Shown: one piece after another, positions 46,836 to 60,765 of the stretch
Layout: the number at the start of each line of letters is the position of its first letter
How positions within the stretch are numbered: the first letter of the stretch is position 1
Origin: Pagrus major
Lineage: Eukaryota > Chordata > Actinopteri > Spariformes > Sparidae
Direction of reading: 5' to 3'
Length of the DNA stretch: 64,000 nt
Assembly (NCBI RefSeq): GCF_040436345.1
Contig: NC_133224.1
Coordinates: 7,928,741-7,992,740, forward strand
Position numbers and translations under genes: made by a program
The notes under the pieces: generated by a model
What the model saw: only the letters and a program-made list of their open reading frames with translations
The model's database searches: none
Told to the model about the DNA's origin: nothing

Positions 46836-46895
46836 CCTTGTTTTTGTCGCTTCTGACCCAAATATATAAATCAGGGTTCGTTTCCTGGTTACCAC

Positions 46896-46909
46896 GTTTC
46901 CACGGCAAC
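46896..46909. promoter_or_regulatory. ankrd53: X-box-like RFX site at the ankrd53 start
   Basis: GTTTCCACGGCAAC has an RFX-type spacing of half-sites (GTTNCC, two bases, GGCAAC) with one departure from the consensus. It ends one base before the ATG at 46911, and a second GGTTACC half-site lies just upstream. X-boxes near starts are typical of ciliary and testis genes. Confidence 0.45.
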
Positions 46910-46910
46910 C

Positions 46911-49900
46911 ATGGAACCTGTCAACAAAACCGGAAACAGGAGACGTGGGAGACGTAAAAACAGGTAAATAACGTTGAGAATATTAATTTGTGCGTGTAGC
47001 CTAAATGTTTACTTTTACACACGAGTCAAGCTAGCTGCTTTAAGCGCTGAAGTTTGTTATATGGGCCGTTTTAAAAGCGCAAAGTTCACTAGCTGAACAC
47101 TGGGTACTAACTTTAGCCTATAAGCTAGCTGGCTACGTTTCATCACTTTGAATTTTAGGCCATGTTAGCTTACACCTCCCTTGTTTCTTATTGCGTCAGT
47201 AGCCTGACGTTTACAGCCGCAGTGTTTACATGGGTTCATTTTGCAGGAAACTTACCCGCAGAGCTCCTCCAGACGGCCACATGTTTCCAGCTGTGGATGT
47301 GAGGAGCCCGGAGAGGAAGCTGGATGTCAGTGTGAGCAGACAGGTAGGCTCACTGACACTGTCCACTCAACACTGTGGTGTTCAGAGTGTATAATGCATA
47401 ATATCATAATATACATCAGTACAGCTAAAAAAAATAAATGAAAACAGTGGTGAAAGAAGTACCCAGATATATTATTTGTAGAAATACTGTTGCAAGTAAA
47501 AGTACACAAGTATTAGCATCAAAATATACCTAAAATACCAAACTAAAAGTACTCAATTAGCAGAATGGCTCATTGTAGAATAATGTGTAATTGGATGATA
47601 TTAATGTGTCCATCACTTTAATGTTGTTAATTTCAATTACTTTATTTATTGCTGGCAAGCTTGCGAAATAAAGCAGTATCTTTTTTTAAAATTTATTTGT
47701 GGATTATGTAATCTGAATCTAGACAATAACTAGTAACTAATGTAATGTTTCCCTCTGAAATCTAGTACAGGCAGTGTTGTATACAGTACTCAAAAGTCAT
47801 ACTTGAGTAATAGTAAAGATTTCATGTTAAAATATTACTTGAGTAAAAGTATCTGATACTGAATGTACTCAAGTATCAGAAGTACAAGTAAAAGGAAATT
47901 ATACATATATTTACATGTGTGTAAATATTGTATACTATAGGTTGACAAATTATAGGCTAAAGAAATACAAGTGAAGTACAAGTGCCTAGAAATAGTATTC
48001 AGTACAATATATAACTAAATTTACATTTACCTATAATTAAAAGTGAGCACTCATGATTTAAGTGTAAAAGTTTAAAAGTAATCACTGAGAGTGGAGTGAC
48101 TGTTGATGTGTTATCCTGAATGGGATTTTACAGCTGTGGGTAGAAAAGTTAGAAACAAAAATTGCTATTAAATGAAGACGAGTGAACTTTAATCTGTAAA
48201 GTAACCACTGCTTTCAATGTACTCCATTAAAAAACACACTTTCACAAAATGGAAATGATCAAATAAATTGCAGTTAACTTTACCAAATGCACATTAACTT
48301 GCACCTTTCATGGCACGTGTGACTTGTAAAAGCAGGAAACACACAGGAGTTTTATGGCTCTGCTCTCTGTTAATGCTGTTAGTTACACCTGTGCTTTTCT
48401 TGCTATGATGTGAGAAAACGTCTGCTGTAAAAAAGGCTATTTGGTCATTCCCGCCATGGCACGACTCAGAAAACGTTGTGCTTGTCTGTGTCATCCTTCA
48501 GGGTCTGCCAGCGCTCCACATTGCTTGCCTTTACGGCCAGCTGGCTACCGTTCAGCTTCTGCTGGAGTCCGAACTGGAGTGGATCAACAGCAGTGATGAC
48601 CAGGGTCGCCGGCCGGTTCACATGGTCCTGTCCTTCCTGAGCTCCCCCAACACCTCCTTGTGCCTCAGATACCTGCTGGAGCATGGGGCCGACGTCAACA
48701 TGTAGGGGACTTAATGTGTGAATGATTTCTCAATGCAGGTTTTGTTCTCTATGATGACTTAGTTTATAAATGCTGTCAGCTGGATCCAGCAGCACTCAGC
48801 TGCATGCTCATTCAGATTCTCATCAACAATGGAAAGCTTTTTAAAAGATAAGTTTAGAATAGAAATAATACTGCAGAGTGCAAAAGTAAAATTATGATTA
48901 CAATGAGATGATGGCGCAAGTTCGTAGCTGCTGCTGTTGCAATGATAATGATGGCAACGATGATGATTATAATGACGCTGAAGATAACAATTTAGACGAG
49001 AATACAGAGTTTTTAAAATAATTTTTACTGTTATTTCCAGTACGACAGATTCAGGGTCGACGCCGCTGCACCTGGCCGCCTCTGAAGGCCTCTTGGACTG
49101 CACAGAGATCCTGGTGCAGGCTGGAGCAGATGTGTCAGCCAAGGACAGCGTGGGACACGCTCCGCTGGATTTAGCGCGCATCTGGTGCCGCAGGGAGGTT
49201 GCAAGGTAATGAGTCAAAAGAAGAATTCACAGCTAAATGAAAGTTTGGTTGTAATTGACTTTTTTTTTTAAGAGAGTCCCTGTGTTTTTTGTGTAGGTAT
49301 CTGAAAAGCTGCATGTGGCAGAAAGATAAGGAGAAGGAACTGCAGGAGAGGAAGCTGGTTCAAGCTTTATACAGTGATCTGGTGGATATGGTCAAGCTGG
49401 AAAAACTCAGTAAAAAGGTCAGTTTGTGTGTGGAAATACTTTCATCCAACACACTCTGGTTTTTATATTTTATATTTTTTAATAAAGTATAAAATGGACA
49501 GTGTGATCATTAACATGAGTTATCATAGTACGTTCAGATTACATGTATAATGGTGGAGTCGCTTTTCAACCAACAGAACAGGGTCATTTTAGTGACTGTC
49601 GTTTCAACATATCCATGGTTTGAAGAAACATACGATGCCAACATTTATTCTGGTGGATTGGGTTGAAGTCAATCATGCTATAATGACATTTGCAGGATAT
49701 TTTGATACAAATTAAAGGTGCTATTCACTTATTTTCTGTGTCCATTTACAGACACTTACAGATGAAAAGATAGCAGAGTGGGCAAACAACAAAGGTTTTC
49801 CTCTCCTGAAGGATTTCACCCCCAGAGCCTCCGTGAGCAAGTACCACACCCAGTGCCTCGTTTCAGATCAGAACAGTTCTAATCCAAAACAAGCCAAGCA

Positions 49901-50315
49901 CCCATTGGAGCACCAGCCAGGAGGCCCTCAGGAGGACGGAGCCTCCACCAAACAACCTCCAGTCTCTTCCTCTAGGCCCTGGACCCTCTTCATGGGCCTC
50001 CAGCAAGAGAAGCCCCCGATTGTGCCTGACCTCCGGGACAGTGTGTCAGTGTGGAGGGACAGCAGCAGCAGGCAGCCTCAGTACACCACCAAGTGGGACA
50101 GCACGCCTCGTCCTGCCCCTGACCTGCCTCTGGATGTCCTCAAGAGGGTGTTATTCCCGAGAGCCTTCCCCTCCAGGATCGCCTCCCATCAGCACTTTGA
50201 GCCACAGGACATCCTGGAGGTCCAGCACAGAGGATACCCCCAAAGCCAGAGCTCCTCCCCCTGGACAGAGGTGGCCATGCATCTGGCTGAGTTGCTGGAG
50301 CCGGGACATTACTGA
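46911..50315 (+). CDS. ankrd53: Ankyrin repeat domain-containing protein 53
   Basis: Six exons, 46911-46963, 47247-47343, 48502-48701, 49041-49205, 49297-49417 and 49752-50315, join in phase to 399 codons plus TGA. Residues 1-50 are a basic N-terminus (RRRGRRKNR). About three ankyrin repeats follow: GLPALHIACLYGQLATVQLL at 51-, QGRRPVHMVLSFL..LLEHGADVN at 85-116 and SGSTPLHLAASEG..LVQAGADVS at 120-150. A fourth, partial repeat is GHAPLDLARIWCRREVARYL. A helical, charged segment (KEKELQERKLVQ) and a Pro/Ser-rich tail complete the protein. In mammals ANKRD53 is a spindle-associated protein linked to chromosome alignment and is enriched in testis. The adjacent convergent tex261 supports the orthology. 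The protein is shorter than the human one (about 530 residues, from memory). The start is the first ATG in frame and lies in good context (ACCATGG). Confidence 0.9.
47449..48010 (+). repeat. Dispersed repeats in ankrd53 intron 2
   Basis: From 47,449: ACAGTGGTGAAAGAAGTACC, CAAGTAAAAGTACACAAG, AATGGCTCATTGTAGAATAA and GCGAAATAAAGCAGTATC. From about 47,770 a second type follows: TACTTGAGTAATAGTAAAG and CTGAATGTACTCAAGTATC. Both are repeat styles found throughout teleost genomes. Confidence 0.65.
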
Positions 50316-51180
50316 TCAAAACAGTAACTTCAACTAGACCTGAACCAGTGGATGTGTTTAAGAAATGCATTAAAATTCATCTGGCAGTGAAGTATTTTAT
50401 ATATTTTTACAAGGTAGAAAGATTTAACACGTCTTTCTAGTTTTTATATCAAATAAAATAGTGGAAATTAACATGTAATATTGTCACTAGAGGATTCTAG
50501 GAGATCCTGCATCTACACTGTATCACATCAAGAGCATTAACAGGCATAAAAGCCAACTTTTCCTCACAGAATATCCTGCCAAGCCGCGACGTCAGCTCAA
50601 AGTGACAAAATTAAAAATGCCACACTCTCCAGACGCCGCGCCTCGGAAAGCAGGGTGAACGGAGGGGTGAGCGAGAGGTGAGAAAACCTCGGTGAACTGG
50701 GTCACCTGTCACAGATGTATCCCTGCACTTTCACTGATCCCCCCCAGGGAACTGACTCGAGATCCAGGTGAGGGCTTGTCAACAGCATGTGTGTGACTGC
50801 GAGCTGTGGCCTGTCAGCTGAAGGTGTGTGTGTGTGTGTGTGCGCGCGTCTGTGTTGCGGTTTTGTCTTTTTTCCTTTACTTCATGAAGCACTTCACACC
50901 TCAGCGGGGGTCAAAGTGCACAATAGCCTCAACCTGGTGCACCCACTGTGACCGAGCCATATGGGACTTTGATAACACAATGACATCCGGCTCGACAGTC
51001 CCACACGCACACAAACATTCTTGTGGAACTCAGGGTGTGAGAGTTGTAAAAATCCACGGCACTTCAAATAAAATTCGACATCGAATAGAAAAATTTACTT
51101 GATTTAATCAGAAATTATGAGGATCTATTTTCTCCTTTATTTCCTTGAACACAAACCTGTGAAAAGAAACATTTCATCTG
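50316..51180. other. ankrd53 3' UTR and intergenic gap before tex261
   Basis: AATAAA at 50452-50457 lies 137 bases after the ankrd53 stop and is the likely polyadenylation signal. Beyond it, no gene is seen. A TG microsatellite lies at 50824-50850. On the opposite strand AATAAA (plus 51205-51210) could end a long tex261 3' UTR, leaving a short gap between the convergent genes. Confidence 0.45.
50452..50457 (+). terminator. ankrd53: Polyadenylation signal AATAAA, ankrd53
   Basis: The first canonical AATAAA downstream of the ankrd53 stop codon, 137 bases after TGA. Confidence 0.55.
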
Positions 51181-51605
51181 CGTTTTTTTTTCAACAAAAT
51201 CTCTTTTATTTTATTAAACACTGTGTGCATAACAGCCTACAATGGATCGCACTCAGTAATTGGTAAAAAGAATGTCAGCCTCTTTAATCGTTCTTTCATC
51301 AAACCACTTTGAGCAGCCTTTGTCCCCGACACACGTAAGCGTACAAGAGTCATTGCACGGGTTTGCTCTTCATAAGTGTTTTCATTAGTGTTTGATGTCG
51401 GGTTAACCCGACAATCAATGTACAAAAATCAGTTTGTCATTACTGTCAATTTTTTTTTAAAAAACAGTCCAAAAAAGACAGGCATGTTGCAGACTACAGC
51501 GCTGGTGATTAATGAACGTGTAGATGCGAGAAAACCAAAAAAGAAAACACGAAAAAGTGCATTGTTTTTGTGGCCACGTGTCGGAGAAAGCACACGTAGC
51601 TCACT

Positions 51606-52060
51606 TTAATTTCAAGAGTAAGTTCACCCAAAAATGAAAATTCAGTCATTATCTACTCACCCTCAAGCTGATGAAAAGTCGGGTGAGGTTTTGCATTCAA
51701 ACAAAACATTTCTGGGGCTTCACAGCATTCTGCTAGATAACTGCAGTAGATGGGGACTTGCTTTAAAACGTAAAAGAACGACAAAAACAAAGTCTGTGGA
51801 AGCTCCGAGATCCCAAATTGATTTAAAAAAATTGTATGCTCTGTTTTAGAGCTGAAAACTTCACTGTAACTGCTGAGCTAAAAGCATTAGCGTGCACAAG
51901 CTTGACTCCAGGTCAAAGGTTTGAAATCTTTTCAAATCTCGGGGCTTCTGGAGACCAGGATGATGTTGGACATCATCCGCACCTACTTTGGTTGTTAGGG
52001 AGAATGCTGCGAGGCTCCAGAAATATTTGGAGATAGATGACAGATAACGTATCCTTTAAG
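51606..52060 (+). mobile_element. Dispersed TIR-type element, AGTTCACCCAAAAATG class
   Basis: It starts CAAGAGTAAGTTCACCCAAA, then AATTCAGTCATTATCTACTC and ACCCTCAAGCTGATGAAAAG. It continues through TGGGGACTTGCTTTAAAACG and GCTCCGAGATCCCAAATTGA, and ends GATAACGTATCCTTTAAG. On the minus strand that end reads CTTAAAGGATACG, a weak inverse of the left end. It is a common fish element. It lies in the probable 3' UTR of tex261. Confidence 0.7.
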
Positions 52061-52876
52061 TGTGTTTAATTAGAAAAATAATCCTTTCCAAGTGCTTTCT
52101 TTAACCCCATTTTATCATTTTAATGGGCAGAGAGTATTTATACCATACTGTCTGATTCCTGTTAATTAAACTTCAGGTGCACTTTCTTATTTAAAGTAAT
52201 CTTAATAACCGCTCCAGGCATTTTTCCTCCAGCTGGGTTGCCACTTAAAACACTTCACACCTAAATCCAAGCTTGGACATCAGGATTCAGCCAAAAAGTA
52301 CCTTTAATGTGAAGATGATTTTGTATTTTGTCTCCTAATGCTACTTTGTGTCTTGAATCAGATGAAGTGTGAGCAACACACGATACACAAATGACAGCAG
52401 ATGTCATCTCAAGAAGAAAAGTGATCAGGGTTTATCTGCCAAAGTCAGAATTTACAGGTATTTGTTTGGTTGTGAATTTCAGACCCCGCGTATACACATT
52501 TTCATACCAAAGCTTAAAAAATGGAGGAGTCCAACATGACAATTAGAAAGCGTTGCGCTACAGACAAGATCCCCCTCGGTGAGGTCTCTAGTAGATGTTG
52601 TTGGCAGTCAGTACAGACAGACAGAAAAACAAAGAGAGACGAACATGGCCTGTGTAAACTCGTGGGCTCGTCCAGCAGGAAGCTCGGTTCTGTTCGTTGG
52701 TCCGTCCTCTTCGTGTGCTCTACTTCCACTTTGGCCATTGATTCGTTTTAGTCCCGTCCAGAACAAAAAGCACATTTCCACAGTCCTTCCTGCTTCCCCT
52801 TCACTCTCCGACACATACACTCACTCACACACACACATCCCGGCTCTCCCAAGGCTGCACCCCGAGTCTGAGCTCC

Positions 52877-57495
<4,619 letters not shown>

Positions 57496-58289
57496 CTCTC
57501 TGCATATGAAACAACGCACAGAAATATGAAAATAAGACAGAAATCGGCTAGCTGGCTGCTAACTAGCACTGGAGCGCCGGTCAAAGTTCCTCCCCCTGTG
57601 TTGTCAGTGCAGGCCGAGGAGAGCAGCAGAGAAGAGGGACGACTCCAGGAGGGAAGGGTGTGTTGTGGCTGTAGCGCCCCCTGTGGCTGGAGGGGAACTG
57701 CAGCTAAAACAGATACCTCTGTCCTGTGAAGTAAATGGGAAATAGCTGCATGTGTACAGTGCTCCTGAGAGAAATAAGACAACTTACTGTTATTAAATGC
57801 AATAATAATAATAATAATAATAATAAATGCAAACAATAATTATACCCTCCACATGTGGCCAGGTTTGTACCCACCTTGAACGGGGTGAAAATAATGTCTC
57901 CAGAAATGTTTTGTGGTCTTCAAAACTGAGACGAAATTTCACAATATGGCACATGTCAAAATTCTTGGATATCAAATCAACATTTTTAAAAACCCTCTCA
58001 TGATTAATATTATAGTTTTGACTTTGTTGTGTGCATGATTAAGGGGCATTTAAGGGCAGAAATGGAATATAATACTCATACTTACCCTTTTATCAGTGTA
58101 TAATCACCTGAATTTGTATTTATGACAGGTGGGTCCTCTTCATGTTTTTGGAATAATGAAAAACTGGATCCCGTTCTACATATATCAGTAAAAGTAGGTG
58201 GCGGTATGCACCTTTAAACTGGTATTGGATTTAACAAGAAACACAAAGAACAAGTTGGCTTATGTGAAAATGTCTTTTTCAGCGTGACA
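57496..58289. other. tex261 5' flank
   Basis: The tex261 promoter should lie here, between about 57,500 and 57,700. That stretch is GC-richer than its surroundings and holds a CTCF-like core, read on the minus strand as CAGGGGGCGCTAC (57671-57687). An (AAT)n microsatellite lies at 57801-57826. No gene is seen beyond it. Confidence 0.4.
57801..57826. repeat. (AAT)n microsatellite
   Basis: About nine AAT units. Confidence 0.9.
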
Positions 58290-58710
58290 TCGTAATTATG
58301 CAGTTTTTACGCGCACTTTGTCAAAGGGGCTCCTCTCTCCCACAGACAACACTGCTCCCGAAACGCCTCGTCAGTAGTCCCGCCTTTAATTCCGTGACTT
58401 TGTGACATCACACTTTGTCACCATGTCACACATTTGCATAATATATGCCTAGCGGATAGTTCGGCATTTAAGAATCGATTAAACGCAGCTGCTCTGTTGT
58501 TGTTAGCGGTGATGGGTCAGACGTGTGCGAGCTGACCAATCAGAGCAGGTTGGGTATTCAGGGGGAGGGGCCTTAAAGAGACAGGAGCGTTTCAGACAGA
58601 GGGGGGATACAGGGCTGACGTTTTCTGAGCATTAAAGCATGTGAACCTATTCTTGTAGTAACCCAAAATAAAATGATGAGCCTGAAAATGAGCATTGTGT
58701 CTCCTGTTGT
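58290..58710 (+). repeat. Dispersed teleost repeat, GACCAATCAGAGCAGG class
   Basis: CTGACCAATCAGAGCAGG, GGGGGAGGGGCCTTAAAGAG, CAGGAGCGTTTCAGACAGAG, GCATTAAAGCATGTGAACC and GAGCCTGAAAATGAGCATTG occur in the order seen in a very abundant fish element. It ends just upstream of the microexon at 58,756. Confidence 0.7.
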
Positions 58711-58777
58711 TGTCATGTCTTACATTTAATCTGTTTCTTTTTCTTTTCCTGGCAGAAAATGGGCATCCGTTTTTCAG

Positions 58778-59260
58778 GTAAGAAAGCGTTTTACATAAAT
58801 ATTATGTGCTGCACTTGTAGGAGAAATTGCTGCTTCGTCTGCACAGCTCACCGATGCTGTAGGCTGAGCCACTTGAAGTCATCATCACGTTTAACATATA
58901 AATATGGCAGTTGAACCAAGAGTTTTTCGCTGAAAGGAATAAAGCTGCTGCCTGGGATGCTGAGAGAAATAATTTGCATTTGCTGCGTAAAAAACCTTCC
59001 AGAACAAAACAGCTTTCAGAGATTTATCCACCTGCATGCTCAGCGTGACCTAGCCTTATCTATTTTTCATCATGATATCATTAAACCTCCACTGTTTAGA
59101 TGTGTCGACGGTCAAACACTCATCTGATATCATGGAGGTCAAGGAAAAGTTATTCAATGAGAGAAAAACATGAAATTCAACATTATCGGATTTGTTAACA
59201 CGTCCTTTCTGTCAGTATCAGCATCTTTGAATATGAGGTATCAGTTTCATTATCTGTATG

Positions 59261-59306
<46 letters not shown>

Positions 59307-60415
59307 TGGCCTTCATGTGCATTGATTCAATAACACGGAGAGGGCAGAGTACATTACTGCGTCCAAAAAAGCCGACACCTTTGAGACTGAGGAGGAAAAA
59401 CAATAAAAAATGTATGCCGGAGAGTGAAAGGAGAGCCAGACCTTCTAGTAAAAAGAGCTAAATAAAGTAAATATATAATGTGAAACAGTGTGAAGACACT
59501 AAAATGGTGTTGGAGTCAAAGGTGAGAGTAATTTCATCCTCTTTTCAAATGCTTTTAACAAAGGCAGATAGGTAGCACGGTGTGAGCTGTGCATTCATGC
59601 ATGCGTGCGCACATACATACATACGGTATCCCTTTGAGAAGGTGAGAAAACAAAAGGCGACCCGCCGCATTTAAAGATACTTTCAGGAGGGAGTGACACA
59701 GATCACCTGAGGCTCTTATCTCAGCGACACCTCTGGGCCGCCGGTGTGAGAGCTTTAATGCGCCTAAATAAATGGCAGCCTCCATCTTTTTCTGCTGGAT
59801 CGCGCTTTAACAGACAGACACCTCGGGAGAGAAGTGAGTAGAGGTATTCATATAACCTGAGTGTTTTTCCTCTACGGTCCAGGCTATTTTTTTTTTCATC
59901 TATATACTGTAGCATAAAAAAAAACCCTGTAACTTGCACTTAGATCAGAAGAAGAATGATGATGGGCATCAAACACGGATGAATGAGCTTTATTGCCTTT
60001 GACACGCAACAAGTTCTGGCTATTTGAAGCAGATCTGGGTTAAATGGAAGTTGAAAAAAGCTTTTTTCTTCAGCCTGAATGTGGGATTTGATGGGTTTTT
60101 TTGCAATGTTCGCCTCCCTTCTGACGCTCCCAGGAGGATAAAGCACATGATTTGATCCCGACATGATTACAACTCGAGCAATATCATCTGCTGTCTTATT
60201 GTAAGGGATCCAAATACCTTTAGAGTCATGTACTAATTCAACACATGAGATATAATAATCATTTGAAGTCTAATATAGTGATATTCAGGCAAAATGAAGA
60301 ATTCCAGGTGAAGTTTACTCAACAAACTCATCTTTGGTACATCATCGTATTAAAAAAGCAATGACACTTAGACTACAGTGATGTTTAACGACTGTATTTC
60401 TTCCTGTTTGTGCCT
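58778..60415. other. Intergenic stretch between tex261 and the shtn-like gene
   Basis: No gene recognised. It holds a TC/CA compound microsatellite at 59259-59307 and short GCAT/ACAT runs near 59,600. A minus-strand AATAAA (plus CTTTATTG near 59,990) could be a distal polyadenylation signal for the shtn-like gene. Confidence 0.35.
59259..59307. repeat. (TC)n(CA)n compound microsatellite
   Basis: A TC run passing directly into a CA run of about 16 units. Confidence 0.92.
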
Positions 60416-60619
60416 TCAGATGTCTTGGCTGACGATCAGCGCCGATGCTCTGATGCGAGAGTCTCTCTTCTCTCTGTTCTGCCTCAGCCTCCGGAGCACG
60501 GGGGCGCTGCCCATCTCGCCCGCCCAGGGAACATCTGCTGCTGCTGGGACGCCCTGTGGACCTGACTGGGGGTCTGGACAAAGAGATTCCTCAGGTTAGA
60601 CTGAAATCCAAAACAAGGA
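60416..60619 (-). other. Possible alternative terminal exon of the shtn-like gene
   Basis: On the minus strand a good acceptor (CTCCTTGTTTTGGATTTCAG) opens at 60600. In the phase left by the preceding exon it reads SNLRNLFVQTPSQVHRASQQ and continues to a stop in about 38 codons. Shootin genes produce alternative C-termini, so this may be an alternative end exon. The same DNA also has exon-like signals on the other strand. Confidence 0.25.
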
Positions 60620-60765
60620 GACGTGAAGGATACCAGCCGCTCTGATGATACTATATATACTGTGGAGTTAGGGGTTGAAAAACAGACACAGGACTTGTTT
60701 CAGGACCACTAATGTGGACACACATGAGACCAGACCGAAACCCAGAAACACCACACACTGTAGGA

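Larger units (their letters stand above)
34068..46895. other. Gene-poor interval, last part
   Basis: No recognised gene. A second TATA-type promoter candidate lies at 36,208. A GC-rich minus-strand stretch at about 43,020-43,180 has an ATG in strong context (CACCATGG, start 43166) but no homology or splice partner. Remaining content is microsatellites and dispersed repeats, listed separately, plus AT-rich DNA. Confidence 0.4.
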
